A DNA stretch of 64,000 bases. Source: Acidovorax sp. CF316. Lineage in GTDB: Bacteria; Pseudomonadota; Gammaproteobacteria; Burkholderiales; Burkholderiaceae_C. How positions within the stretch are numbered: position 1 is the first letter of the stretch; each line of letters starts with the position of its first letter. This document shows, piece after piece, positions 54,968-63,355 of this stretch. A program made the translations under genes and the position numbers. The stretch is taken from positions 25,545-89,544 of the forward strand of contig NZ_AKJX01000122.1 in assembly GCF_000276605.1 (NCBI RefSeq), read 5' to 3'. The notes under the pieces are model-generated. The model was not told the DNA's origin and did not search any database. It saw only the letters and a list, made by a program, of their open reading frames with translations.

Positions 54968-55839
54968 CCCCGGACCTGATGGAAGAGGGCGCCCGGCGCG
55001 TCGAGCGCCACGCCGCCCCTGTGGTTCAGGGCCAGACCGAGTCGGGCGGCCGCGCGGCTGGCTTCTCGCGCGTGGCCACGCCCGGCGAGGTGGACGTGGC
55101 GCACGGCCGCATCCTGTACCTCGAAGACGTGAACGTGAGCTTCGACGGCTTCAAGGCCATCAACAACCTGAGCCTCGATATTGCCCCCGGCGAGCTGCGC
55201 TGCATCATCGGCCCCAACGGAGCGGGCAAAACGACGATGATGGACATCATCACCGGCAAGACACGCCCCGACAGCGGCACGGTGTTCTTCGGCAGCACCA
55301 TTGACCTCTTGCGCCACAACGAGCCCGAGATCGCCAGCCTGGGCATCGGCCGCAAGTTCCAGAAGCCCACGGTGTTCGAGCAGCTCACGGTGTTCGAGAA
55401 CCTGGAGCTCGCCCTCAAGACCCACAAGGGCGTGAAGTCCAGCATGTTCTTCCGCCTGGACTCGGCCCAATCCGACCGTTTGGCCGAGGTGCTGCACACG
55501 ATTCACCTGGCGGGCAGCGTGTCGCGCATGGCGGGCAACCTGAGCCATGGGCAAAAGCAGTGGCTGGAGATCGGCATGCTGCTGATGCAGGACCCGAAGT
55601 TGTTGCTGCTCGACGAGCCCGTTGCGGGGATGACGGATGATGAGACGGCGCGGACTGCGGAGCTGTTTTTGACTTTGAAGGGCAAGCACTCCCTCATGGT
55701 GGTGGAGCACGACATGGGGTTCATTCGCACGATCTCGGAGATCGTGACTGTCTTGTGCGATGGGGCTGTTCTGGCGCAGGGGACCTTGGACCAGGTGCAG
55801 GCGGATGAGCGGGTGATTGAGGTTTATTTGGGGCGGTAA
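54964..55839 (+). CDS. urtD: Urea ABC transporter ATPase UrtD
   Basis: The 291-residue ATP-binding subunit has Walker A 'GPNGAGKTT', the ABC signature as 'LSHGQKQWLEIG', Walker B 'LLLLDEPVAGM' and the switch His in 'MVVEHDMGF'. UrtD normally works with a second ATPase, UrtE, which is not found here. The last ~75 codons shift to lower-GC codons (GTT, GAT, TTG, TTT), unlike the rest of the gene. The stop is followed within 35 bp by a repeat and an IS30 element. Confidence 0.95.
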   Translation: MTPDLMEEGARRVERHAAPVVQGQTESGGRAAGFSRVATPGEVDVAHGRILYLEDVNVSFDGFKAINNLSLDIAPGELRCIIGPNGAGKTTMMDIITGKTRPDSGTVFFGSTIDLLRHNEPEIASLGIGRKFQKPTVFEQLTVFENLELALKTHKGVKSSMFFRLDSAQSDRLAEVLHTIHLAGSVSRMAGNLSHGQKQWLEIGMLLMQDPKLLLLDEPVAGMTDDETARTAELFLTLKGKHSLMVVEHDMGFIRTISEIVTVLCDGAVLAQGTLDQVQADERVIEVYLGR

Positions 55840-55872
55840 TGGTTTGCTGCTCTTCGTTCTTCGGTGCTTTGT

Positions 55873-55941
55873 TTGAGGGCGGAGGCCGGGATGTGCGCCC
55901 GGCGGCGCACCTACTTTCTTTTGCGTCGCCAAAAGAAAGTA
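55873..55941 (+). repeat. 69-bp repeat, left copy flanking the IS30 element
   Basis: The repeat starts TTGAGGGCGGAGGCCGGGA and ends in a 30-bp palindrome TACTTTCTTTTG-CGTCGC-CAAAAGAAAGTA. It recurs in inverted orientation at 57077-57145 with only two or three differences. It resembles dispersed intergenic elements seen in comamonad genomes. Confidence 0.85.
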
Positions 55942-57076
55942 GGGGCGGTCTCAAGTCCCAAGTGCAACACTCCCTTGCCCTGAGGAGAAGCACTGAATGA
56001 CAACCGAATACGCGCACCTGAGTGCAGAAGAGCGCGGAGCCATCATGGGCATGAAGCAGCAAGGCTGCAGCACCAGGCTGATTGGGCGCACGCTCAAGCG
56101 TGCACCCAGCACCGTCAGTCGAGAACTGGCTCGCAACGGCTGGCGCCGCTCCAGCCAGGAAGTGCACATAGGTCGTCCATTGGTTGCTGGCGGCTACAAC
56201 GCCGCTGAGGCGGGTAAGCGCGCTCGCAGAGTGCGCCGCGCTGCCAGACAGCCACGCAAGCTGCGCAATGGCAGCGCCTTGTGGTGCCGAGTGCGAGGCA
56301 TGCTCGATCAGCTGTGGTCGCCCCAGCAGATCGCCGCTATCCTCAAGCGAGACTACCCAGGACAACCTACCTTGCAAGCCTCGCACGAGACCATCTACAC
56401 AGCCATCTATGCCAGGCCCAAGGGAGAGCTTCGCAAGGAGCTGACCTCGCTGCTGCGCCAAAGCCGGGGCGCACGCAAACCCAATGGCAGGGGTGAGGGT
56501 CGACGCGGAATATTGTCTGACATGCTCAGCATCCACGTCCGCCCGCCTGAGGTCAATGACCGGCTGGTACCCGGGCATTGGGAAGGCGATCTCATCAAGG
56601 GAGCTGCCAACCGATCTTCCGTGGGCACGCTGGTGTGCCGCAAGACGCTCTTCGTGATGGTCGTCAAAGTCGATGGTGCCACCGCCCTGGACGTGTTCAG
56701 AGGCTTTGAGGCGGCCTTCGGTCCGCTGGATGCGGCGCTGCGCCAGACTCTGACCTACGACCAAGGCAAAGAGATGGCGCTGCACAAGAAGCTGGCCGAG
56801 AGCACGGGACTGAAGATCTACTTTGCGGACCCGCACAGCCCCTGGCAACGGGGACGCAACGAAAACATCAATGGCTTGATCAGGCAGTACCTGCCCAAGG
56901 GAGTGGACCTGAGCGCTTACTCGCAGCGCCAGCTTGATCAGATCGCCTGGAGCTTGAACACACGACCACGCGCCACGTTGAACTTCAGAACGCCTGCAGA
57001 GGTGTTCTTTGAAGATTGCGTGAAACACAATGCCCAGATCCCACCCGGTGTTGCACTTGATGCTTGAGACCGCCCC
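55942..57076 (+). mobile_element. Complete IS30-family insertion sequence (1135 bp)
   Basis: The element is bounded by 27-bp imperfect terminal inverted repeats, GGGGCGGTCTCAAG... at 55942-55968 and its complement at 57050-57076, which differ at three positions in the middle. It contains one transposase gene. It lies exactly between two inverted copies of a 69-bp palindromic repeat; IS30-family elements are known to prefer palindromic targets. A target duplication of 2-3 bp cannot be confirmed because the flanks (GTA and TTC) differ. Confidence 0.92.
55997..57067 (+). CDS. IS30-family transposase
   Basis: The 356-residue DDE transposase has an N-terminal helix-turn-helix ('LSAEERGAIMGMKQQGCSTRLIGRTL', by position about 7-32). 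The catalytic residues are seen as Asp in 'PGHWEGDLIKG', Asp in 'LTYDQGKEMA' and Glu in 'RGRNENINGLIRQYLPKG'. The frame is intact, so the element may be active. The C-terminus runs into the right inverted repeat, which is normal for this family. Confidence 0.95.
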   Translation: MTTEYAHLSAEERGAIMGMKQQGCSTRLIGRTLKRAPSTVSRELARNGWRRSSQEVHIGRPLVAGGYNAAEAGKRARRVRRAARQPRKLRNGSALWCRVRGMLDQLWSPQQIAAILKRDYPGQPTLQASHETIYTAIYARPKGELRKELTSLLRQSRGARKPNGRGEGRRGILSDMLSIHVRPPEVNDRLVPGHWEGDLIKGAANRSSVGTLVCRKTLFVMVVKVDGATALDVFRGFEAAFGPLDAALRQTLTYDQGKEMALHKKLAESTGLKIYFADPHSPWQRGRNENINGLIRQYLPKGVDLSAYSQRQLDQIAWSLNTRPRATLNFRTPAEVFFEDCVKHNAQIPPGVALDA

Positions 57077-57145
57077 TTCTTTCTTTTGGCGACGCAAAAG
57101 AAAGAAGGTGCGCCGCCGGGCGCACATCCCGGCCTCCGCCCTCAA
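57077..57145 (-). repeat. 69-bp repeat, right copy flanking the IS30 element
   Basis: Inverted copy of 55873-55941. The inner palindrome here is TTCTTTCTTTTG-GCGACG-CAAAAGAAAGAA, differing from the left copy by symmetric A/T changes that keep the pairing. Bases 57146-57345 after it show no further gene. Confidence 0.85.
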
Positions 57146-57345
57146 CCACACATCAGAAGCCACCACCCCAACCATTTCAAATGGCAGCCCAACAGCACCC
57201 ATCATTTCAGCCCAGACACAAACTGCATAAACAGGTGTTACAGGATGGCGAGACACTGTGCACACGGTCACCCAGACAGCCCGCCACTCCAATGCAACGC
57301 GGTTCGGGTGAGTGGTTTTCTTTTTCAACCAGAACCTCCAAGCCC

Positions 57346-58416
57346 ATGAACAACGCCCTGTACCACGACGACGACACTGCCCACCACCATGGGCTCCAGC
57401 ACGACCTCAAGACCCTGACGCGCCAGGCCGCCACGCGCCGCAATGCACTGCGCTGGCTGGCCGTGGGCAGCATGGCGCCGCTGTCCCTGCTCTCGGGCAA
57501 CAGCATGGCCGACACGGCCAGCGACACCAGCACCGTGCTCAACTGGGCACAGGCCACCTACCCGCAGTGGTTCCCCGCCAGCTCGGCCGTGGCGCAGAGC
57601 AACGCCAACTTCATCTTCCGCTTCTACCCCACCACCGACAACTACCTGGGCGTGAGCCTGCAGGACGCGAACCTGTACGCCTATGGCCGCGAGACCGGCT
57701 ATGCCTTCCTGAACCTCGGCCCGCTCTCGCACTGGGTGAGCCTGGCCGCGGGCGGGGCCACCAGCCAGACCTGCAGCATCATCCCGCAGGAGACGGCCGG
57801 CCCCTACCCCGGTGATGGAACCAACAGCAACCAGTCGGGCGTGGCCAATGCGCTCACGCTCTCGGGCATCGTGCGCAGCGACATCCGCGCCAGCATCGGC
57901 GGCGCCACCGGCATTGCGGCCGGGATCCCCTTGCGCGTGGAGCTGGAGCTGGTCAACATCGCGTCGAGCTGCACCAGCCTGTCGGGCTACGCCATCTACC
58001 TGTGGCACTGCACACGCGACGGCCTGTACTCCATGTACTCGAACGGCGTCACCGCCGAAAACTACCTGCGCGGCGTGCAGGAGACCAGCGCCTCGGGCAT
58101 TGCGACCTTCCAGTCCATCTTCCCGGGCTGCTATTCGGGCCGCATGCCGCACATCCATTTCGAGGTGTACCGCAACCTGGCCAGTGCCACGCGCGGCTCC
58201 AACGCCATCCGCACCTCGCAGATGGCCTTCCCCACGGCGGTGTGCCAGCAGGTCTACACCACCGACGGCTACAGCGCGAGCGTGCGCAACCTCTCGCAGA
58301 TCAGCTTTGCCACGGACAACGTGTTCAGCGACGGCGTCTCGCTGCAGACCGCCACGGTGACGGGTGACAACACCAGCGGCTACGTGGCCAAGCTGCGCGT
58401 CGGCGTGAGCGGCTGA
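57346..58416 (+). CDS. Tat-type intradiol dioxygenase-like protein
   Basis: The 356-residue protein has a twin-arginine-like region ('ATRRNALRWLAVGSMAPLSLL'). A short module of about 75 residues ('WAQATYPQWFP...FRFYPTTDNYLGVSL') follows, of a type I associate with secreted betaproteobacterial proteins. From about residue 145 it matches intradiol ring-cleavage dioxygenase C-terminal domains: 'QETAGPYPG', 'IYLWHCTRDGLYSMY' with the Tyr ligand, and 'GRMPHIHFEVY' with both iron-binding His. Iron(III) dioxygenases of this fold cleave catechols; the exported form and N-terminal module suggest a non-standard substrate. A strong terminator follows. Confidence 0.82.
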   Translation: MNNALYHDDDTAHHHGLQHDLKTLTRQAATRRNALRWLAVGSMAPLSLLSGNSMADTASDTSTVLNWAQATYPQWFPASSAVAQSNANFIFRFYPTTDNYLGVSLQDANLYAYGRETGYAFLNLGPLSHWVSLAAGGATSQTCSIIPQETAGPYPGDGTNSNQSGVANALTLSGIVRSDIRASIGGATGIAAGIPLRVELELVNIASSCTSLSGYAIYLWHCTRDGLYSMYSNGVTAENYLRGVQETSASGIATFQSIFPGCYSGRMPHIHFEVYRNLASATRGSNAIRTSQMAFPTAVCQQVYTTDGYSASVRNLSQISFATDNVFSDGVSLQTATVTGDNTSGYVAKLRVGVSG

Positions 58417-58449
58417 TCCCCGCCCCCCCTTTCCTGCATTCCCTCCCTT

Positions 58450-58483
58450 GGGTGCTTCCGGCTGGCCGGGGCACCCTTTTTTT
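58450..58483 (+). terminator. Intrinsic terminator after the dioxygenase-like gene
   Basis: GGGTGC...GCACCC encloses an inner CCGG-CTGG-CCGG hairpin and is followed by seven Ts. Confidence 0.88.
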
Positions 58484-58599
58484 CGAGCCCCGCGGGAGCG
58501 CACCGCCACCGCGTCCGCACTACAGCCAGGCCACCCCTCGACCTACAGCCGGTCGGCCGGCATGCGCCCAGAATATGCCCACGACACCGGGAGACTTCC

Positions 58600-58776
58600 A
58601 TGAGCGCGATTCCACCCAAGGACACCTACCAGCTGGTCTTCGACCGCCTCACCGAGCAGGACTCGACCACCGCAGAGCGCACGGCGCGGTTGCTGGCCCA
58701 GGTCATCGACCACCTGGAGCAGCGCCGGGAGCTGGACCGCCAGGAAATCGAGGAAATGGTCCACAAGCTCGGCTGA
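58600..58776 (+). CDS. Small hypothetical protein (58 aa)
   Basis: A GGGAGA ribosome-binding site lies 7 bp upstream of ATG 58600. The peptide is charged and probably forms one long helix ('TAERTARLLAQVIDHLEQRRELDRQEIEEMVHKLG' by position about 24-58), with no signal or membrane segment. No function is apparent. Confidence 0.6.
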   Translation: MSAIPPKDTYQLVFDRLTEQDSTTAERTARLLAQVIDHLEQRRELDRQEIEEMVHKLG

Positions 58777-58783
58777 AGTGAAA

Positions 58784-58920
58784 CACCCCCTGAGTCGCTT
58801 CGCGCCTTCACCCCTCTCTCGCCTCGCTGTGCGAGTCGGGAGGGGGACGCCCCCAGCGCAAGCGCTGGATACGCTGCCTTCGCAGCGGGGCGGCCCTTGC
58901 GCGGGGGCACTGGCCTCGAA
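58784..58920 (+). repeat. Dispersed GC-rich intergenic element
   Basis: The 309-bp gap between 58776 and 59086 contains a 'CCCCTGAGTCGCTTCGCGCC...GACGCCCCCAGCGCAAGCGCTGG...GGCGGCCCTTGCGCGGG' element (abbreviated) with several nested palindromes. Similar sequences occur at gene ends in many comamonad genomes; a related piece is at 5650-5717. The remaining ~165 bp hold the promoter side of the next gene and nothing else I can identify. Confidence 0.55.
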
Positions 58921-59085
58921 CACGCCAGTTTCAAGCGTCGCGGGCGGCGCACAGCGCAATGGACAACTGATACGCCTGTCCCCGTGCATGCGGGTATCCA
59001 TGCGCGGCCAATGCCTTTGGTGCAGAAGGGCCAAAGACCGGTTCAGTAGCATGTCCACTCACCTGTACAAGGACTCGACCTACCC

Positions 59086-59559
59086 ATGAATGCTTCGCTT
59101 CGCACCACCTCGGCCGTCATCGCCCTGGCCATGGCCGCCCTGACCGTTCCTACGCTCGTGCAGGCCAAGCGCATGGGTGGCAGCAGCAAGCCTGCTGCTG
59201 CCCGCCCAGCACCTGCACCAGCGGCCGCAACCGCCGCGCCGAAGGCGCCGGCAACGCCAGCCACCCCGGCAGCCACACCAGCCGCTGCGGCCCCAGCGGC
59301 GGCGGCAGCCCCCGCTGCAGCAGCGGCACCCGCAGCGCGTCCCGGCATCGGTTCCACCCTGGGTGCTGCTGCCATCGGGGGGGTGGCCGGTGCCATGGTC
59401 GGCAGTGCCATCGCCAGCCCCAGCGCGGACAAGGACGCCAAGAACAAGGAAGCCAAGCTCAAGGAAGCCGAAGCCGCCGACAAGGAAGCCAACGAACTGC
59501 AGCGCAAAGCCGATGAAGCCAAGGCCAAGGCCGAGGCAGCACGTACCGCAGCCAAGTAA
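59086..59559 (+). CDS. Ala/Pro-rich secreted protein with glycine-zipper-like helix
   Basis: The 157-residue protein has a Sec signal peptide ('VIALAMAALTVPTLVQA'), a low-complexity Ala/Pro linker, and a glycine-zipper-like membrane stretch 'GSTLGAAAIGGVAGAMVGSAIA' near residue 88. A charged coiled tail rich in Lys, Ala and Glu follows. The organisation resembles small periplasmic or outer-membrane-associated proteins. No function can be given. Confidence 0.65.
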   Translation: MNASLRTTSAVIALAMAALTVPTLVQAKRMGGSSKPAAARPAPAPAAATAAPKAPATPATPAATPAAAAPAAAAAPAAAAAPAARPGIGSTLGAAAIGGVAGAMVGSAIASPSADKDAKNKEAKLKEAEAADKEANELQRKADEAKAKAEAARTAAK

Positions 59560-59594
59560 CCCCATAGGCCCGCTACAGCGGGCCCGCCATGCGG

Positions 59595-60128
59595 CTACTC
59601 CAGCGCCCTTGAGGCGCCCAGCGCAAACACGGAGTTGGGAACCCCTTCCCTGGGCAACTGCGGGCGAGGCTTCACGCGCTTGGCGGAGCTGTTTTTCTCT
59701 GCGGCAATGTGCACGCGCTCGATGGGCGCCTGCTGGCTCACCAGCTCGGCCACGGACACCGATGCCAGGTACTCCATCACCGAGTGGTTGAAGGCGGCCC
59801 AGAGGTCCGCCGTCATTGCGCCCTGCGAGCTGCTCATGGCATCGCCCAGCCTGCCGGCACCACCCGGCTTGCCGACCTCCGAGGCCAGCACGATGTCGGC
59901 CACCGAGATATCGCGCGCGCCCCGGGCCAGGGTGTAGCCGCCGCCCGGGCCCCGCGTGCTGATCACCAGCCCCGCCTGGCGCAACCCACTGAAAAGCACC
60001 TCCAGGTAGGACACGGAAATCTCGTACCGCTCGCTCAGGGCAGACAGCGCCACCGGGCTGCCCACGGAGCGGGACGCCAGATCCACAATGGCGACGACGG
60101 CAAATTTGCTACGGGTGGTCAGGCGCAT
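59595..60128 (-). CDS. Rrf2/IscR-family regulator without cluster cysteines
   Basis: The 177-residue protein has the Rrf2 winged helix ('MRLTTRSKFAVVAIVDLA', 'ISVSYLEVLFSGLRQAGLVISTRGPGGGYTLAR' by position about 37-69). The region where IscR carries its three [2Fe-2S] cysteines reads 'GRLGDAMSSSQGAMTADLW' and has no Cys, nor does the rest of the protein. It therefore cannot bind a cluster in the IscR manner and is either a cluster-free regulator or uses another signal. The C-terminal tail is positively charged. Confidence 0.82.
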   Translation of the reverse strand: MRLTTRSKFAVVAIVDLASRSVGSPVALSALSERYEISVSYLEVLFSGLRQAGLVISTRGPGGGYTLARGARDISVADIVLASEVGKPGGAGRLGDAMSSSQGAMTADLWAAFNHSVMEYLASVSVAELVSQQAPIERVHIAAEKNSSAKRVKPRPQLPREGVPNSVFALGASRALE

Positions 60129-60203
60129 GGGCGGCTCCGGAAATGGGGTTGGGGGTGCTCCGCGAGCACCCGGTGGTTGTTCTTGTTCATGGTGGTTCTT
60201 CTT

Positions 60204-60674
60204 TCAGGCATCGGCGCAGCCCTTTTGCACCACCCTCAGCAGCAGTTGCATCCAGCCGGCATGGCCCCAGTCCAGCGCCTCCAGCACGGAGGCTGCAGGC
60301 GCCTGTCCGCGGGCCAGGTCCACGTCGAACGTGCCGTCGGCCTTGTCGGCCGCCACCCGGACGGCGGCGCCCAGCAGCGGGATCGCGAGCGGCGGCCGGG
60401 GTCCGTCCGGACCATCGGCATCGATGCGCAGCACACACCCGGGCAGCAGCCCGTAGCTCCAGCGGCGCTCGGGATGGGCCTCGGCCCCCAGCGTGTTCAT
60501 GTGCGCCAGGCGCTGGGCCTGGGTCATGCCGAAGGGGTCCGACAGCGGCGCATCCTGCTGGGGGTAGCCGTCGATGCAGGCGGCGCCCAAGGCGATGGCC
60601 GCCGCCGCAAACGCGAAGCGCCAGCGCTGCCAGACGGCGAGCGGCCTGTATGTCAGCCAGGAGGCTTCGGTCAC
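60204..60674 (-). CDS. Hypothetical protein (156 aa) with N-terminal hydrophobic segment
   Basis: With the GTG start at 60674 the product has one hydrophobic segment ('RFAFAAAAIALGAAC'), which could be a signal peptide, lipoprotein or membrane anchor, and a small soluble domain of about 120 residues. I recognise no family. An ATG at 60800 in the same frame is possible but adds unconserved-looking sequence. The neighbouring genes are unrelated in function. Confidence 0.5.
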   Translation of the reverse strand: MTEASWLTYRPLAVWQRWRFAFAAAAIALGAACIDGYPQQDAPLSDPFGMTQAQRLAHMNTLGAEAHPERRWSYGLLPGCVLRIDADGPDGPRPPLAIPLLGAAVRVAADKADGTFDVDLARGQAPAASVLEALDWGHAGWMQLLLRVVQKGCADA

Positions 60675-60924
60675 GAGTGCATCCCAGGTGGATGGACAGA
60701 CCCCGGGGAGGGAGGATGGTCGATTTCCATGGTGAATCTCAGGGGCCAGGCCAGCGCTCCGATACTGGCAGCGCATGGGGACCGGCGGCGGTTCAATCAA
60801 TGCAATGGGAGGCTCGCGCAGCGGCCATGTGCGCGCGGCTGAAGGCTGCCAGGAAGGTCAGCAGCCAACGAGGGAGAACCGCTTCGCAAGCGAAGCGAGG
60901 GGGAGCCGGCCGCTGGCCGGCTGC

Positions 60925-61281
60925 TCAGGCGAGGATGCCTGGGGCCTTTGGTGGTTTGTGCGGCGGCGCAAGTGCCACGGAGGGCGTGCGCACCTGGGCG
61001 AGCGGGATCAGGCCCCTGGCCGCTGCGGCGCCGGTACCGGCCAGCGCCATGGGCTGCAGCAGGTCCGGAAAGTCCTGCCGGTCATCGAGCAGGGCATGGT
61101 CGTCCGCATCGGAATTGGCGCCAGGGACTTCGTGCCCCGGTGCGGTCTGGCTCAGCACCGCCAGGTCCTGTTGCGGCTCGAACGATGGGAGGGGTTTGCT
61201 GGAGCCGACGACGGAAATCCCCACGCACAGCAGAAAGTGCAGAAGGAAGACGGCGACAAGGCTCCGGAACATGGTGGCCAA
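60925..61281 (-). CDS. Hypothetical membrane-anchored protein (118 aa)
   Basis: An N-terminal helix ('SLVAVFLLHFLLCVGISVVG') is followed by a Pro- and Asp-rich soluble part without recognisable domain. It could be a signal anchor. Other in-frame starts exist at 61272. Coding potential is moderate. Confidence 0.45.
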   Translation of the reverse strand: MATMFRSLVAVFLLHFLLCVGISVVGSSKPLPSFEPQQDLAVLSQTAPGHEVPGANSDADDHALLDDRQDFPDLLQPMALAGTGAAAARGLIPLAQVRTPSVALAPPHKPPKAPGILA

Positions 61282-61348
61282 TTATAGGCAGCACGGCGGG
61301 CCTCCCGGGCCCGCCATGGATTCACATTGCCATCGGCAATGACCGAGA

Positions 61349-62533
61349 TCAAGGAAGCACTTCGAACACCAGGTACTGATTGCGGTCGGTGGTCGAGTCG
61401 GCTGTCGGGAAGTTGTCGTCGGCCACCACCACCAGCGAGTCGCGGCCGTTGGCCAGTTTGGGGCCGAAGGTGATGCCCTCCAGGTTGGCAATGCCGCCGA
61501 GCTGGGCCTTCAAGGTCTCGAAGTCGAGCACAAGGCGCTTGGTGACGGGCGTGTAGCTGGCGCCGGCCAGGGCAGACGTGGCCAGCACATTGGTGGCATT
61601 GGCGGTGGTGATCTCGTACAGGCGCGCCTGGTTGCCCACCACGCCCACCGAGAAGCTGCGCTCCAGCACCAGGAAGCGCGTGGCACTCAGGGCCAGGATT
61701 TCGGTGGCGCCGCTGACCGTGAACTGGTCCGCAGGCACCGGCACGGCCTGCACCTTGTCCACGGGGTAGGCGTACTGCGCCACGGCGGCACCGGTGCTGC
61801 GGTCGAACATCGTGATGCGCGAGACGCTGCCGGCGGTGGTGGTCGATGCCGGGCCATCCTGCAGCAGTGCGCCTTCCATCAGCACGGCGGCGCGGCTGTT
61901 GTCGGGCGTGAAGGCGATGCCTTCGAAGGCCAGGTTGCCGCGCGGGCCGGTGTTGTCGGCCGACATGCGGAACATCGCGGGGATCTGGTACTCGCGCACA
62001 TGGGTGCCGTCCGGGCGGATCTCGCGGATGAAGGGGTCGATGATGCGCGCGGCGGTCGTGCCCGAGGCCAGCGTACGGTCGCCCTCGCTGACCCAGACAT
62101 AGTTGCCCGTGGCGCGGTCGATGCGCACCGATTCGGGGTCGGCCACCAGCGGATCGGGCACCTTGGGGTACACCGCACCATTGGGCTGCTTCATGCTGAA
62201 GGTCGACAGGAACTGCACACCGCTGAAGCTGCTGGTGTCGTAGTTCAGGCGCACGGTGTACATGCGCGGCGCATTGGCCGAGTCGGTCGTGGTGCGGTCG
62301 TCCGACAGCAGGATGAACTGGTTGCTCTTCTCGTCGTAGTTGATGCCCGAGATGCCGCCCACCACCGTACCCTGGTACTCCATGCGGCGTGGCAATACCT
62401 GCTGGCCGATGAGGCGCAGCGAGCCGACCGAGCGCTCGCCATTGTTGTCATCGCTGCCGCCACATGCGGCGAGCAGTGCGGTGGCGGCGCACACGGCGCC
62501 CATGGTCCAGATGCTGCGAAGAATGGCTGTCAT
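61349..62533 (-). CDS. Phytase-like esterase lipoprotein
   Basis: The 394-residue protein starts with a lipoprotein signal ending 'ALLAACGGS', followed by repeated 'LPRRMEYQGTVVGGISGINYDEKS', 'DPLVADPESVRIDRATGNYVWVSEGDR' and 'GNLAFEGIAFTPDNSRAAVLMEG' segments (abbreviated). These are typical of the esterase-like activity of phytase family and predict a beta-propeller. Family members are periplasmic or surface-attached and hydrolyse phosphoesters or are of unknown role. Start 62533 matches the signal peptide; a longer frame to 62833 is open but not used. Confidence 0.8.
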   Translation of the reverse strand: MTAILRSIWTMGAVCAATALLAACGGSDDNNGERSVGSLRLIGQQVLPRRMEYQGTVVGGISGINYDEKSNQFILLSDDRTTTDSANAPRMYTVRLNYDTSSFSGVQFLSTFSMKQPNGAVYPKVPDPLVADPESVRIDRATGNYVWVSEGDRTLASGTTAARIIDPFIREIRPDGTHVREYQIPAMFRMSADNTGPRGNLAFEGIAFTPDNSRAAVLMEGALLQDGPASTTTAGSVSRITMFDRSTGAAVAQYAYPVDKVQAVPVPADQFTVSGATEILALSATRFLVLERSFSVGVVGNQARLYEITTANATNVLATSALAGASYTPVTKRLVLDFETLKAQLGGIANLEGITFGPKLANGRDSLVVVADDNFPTADSTTDRNQYLVFEVLP

Positions 62534-62682
62534 TGTGGTTTTCCCCTCGTGAGTAAAGCGGGGGAGTCTAGGGAGCGCATGTGACAGAACGGAGACCGGC
62601 CCGTGGCGCGAGATGCAGGCACCCGGATGCCGCAAGGCACGCAACTGATGGTAAATTTTCTGGCTATTTCCAAGGACACCTT

Positions 62683-63246
62683 GTGCCGCTGTTGAAACTT
62701 TCGTGCGCCAACTGCTCTGCCCCCCTGCAAATCGGAGAGGACCTGGAACGCTTTGCCTGCAGCTACTGTGGGACCGAGCAGATCGTGGAGCGCTCCGGAG
62801 GCATCGTCTGGTTGCGAAAGGTGGAGACCGCAATCAAGGCCGTGCAACGGGGCACCGACCGAACAGCGGCAGAGCTCGCCCTGGTGCGGCTGGACCGTGA
62901 ACTCGGCGAAGCCCAGGCGGGCAGGGCTGCGTTGATCCACACGGCGAACGCGCAGTTTGCAAAAGCCAACGCCCACCGCAGCAGCATTGCTTCGATCGCG
63001 TTCCTGGCTGCAGCATTGCTGTTTCCCATGGTCGTTGGCCTTTTCGGCAGGCACATCAGGGAGGGTGAATCCTTGTTCGTCTGGGCCATGGTCAGTCTGG
63101 GCACGCCCCTGGCCGTCTATTATTCGATCAAGGCGCCCACCCGCGTCGACATCCAACAGCCCTTGGCGGAAATCGATGCCCGAATCGCCCAGATTGAGGA
63201 AGACATCGGTTTGAGCCGTGCCGTTCTGGATGCTCCGCAGACCTGA
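62683..63246 (+). CDS. Zinc-ribbon membrane protein (187 aa)
   Basis: The protein begins with a zinc ribbon: 'LSCANCSAPLQIG' and 'FACSYCGTEQ' give a four-Cys site. A helical, probably coiled segment (about 40-100) is followed by two membrane helices ('IASIAFLAAALLFPMVVGLFG' and 'FVWAMVSLGTPLAVYYSI'), then a short helical tail. It may be a small membrane-bound adaptor. GTG 62683 has AAGGACA upstream; ATG at 62581 would give an arginine-rich N-terminus lacking conservation. Confidence 0.65.
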   Translation: MPLLKLSCANCSAPLQIGEDLERFACSYCGTEQIVERSGGIVWLRKVETAIKAVQRGTDRTAAELALVRLDRELGEAQAGRAALIHTANAQFAKANAHRSSIASIAFLAAALLFPMVVGLFGRHIREGESLFVWAMVSLGTPLAVYYSIKAPTRVDIQQPLAEIDARIAQIEEDIGLSRAVLDAPQT

Positions 63247-63296
63247 CGGTGGCGCAGCACGGCCGACATGGTTGACCGCCTTCTACCTCGCATCCA

Positions 63297-63320
63297 GGCC
63301 CGCCTCGCGCGGGCCTTTTT
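63297..63320 (+). terminator. Intrinsic terminator before the TPP riboswitch
   Basis: GGCCCGC-CTCGC-GCGGGCC followed by TTTTT ends the zinc-ribbon gene transcript 36 bp before the riboswitch. Confidence 0.85.
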
Positions 63321-63355
63321 ACGCCCGGTTGCAACCCGGAGATAGAATCCGCCTT

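Noticed and set aside
59568..59588. GGCCCGC-TACA-GCGGGCC hairpin as a terminator
   Set aside because: The stem is good but there is no T-run on either strand, so an intrinsic terminator cannot be claimed.
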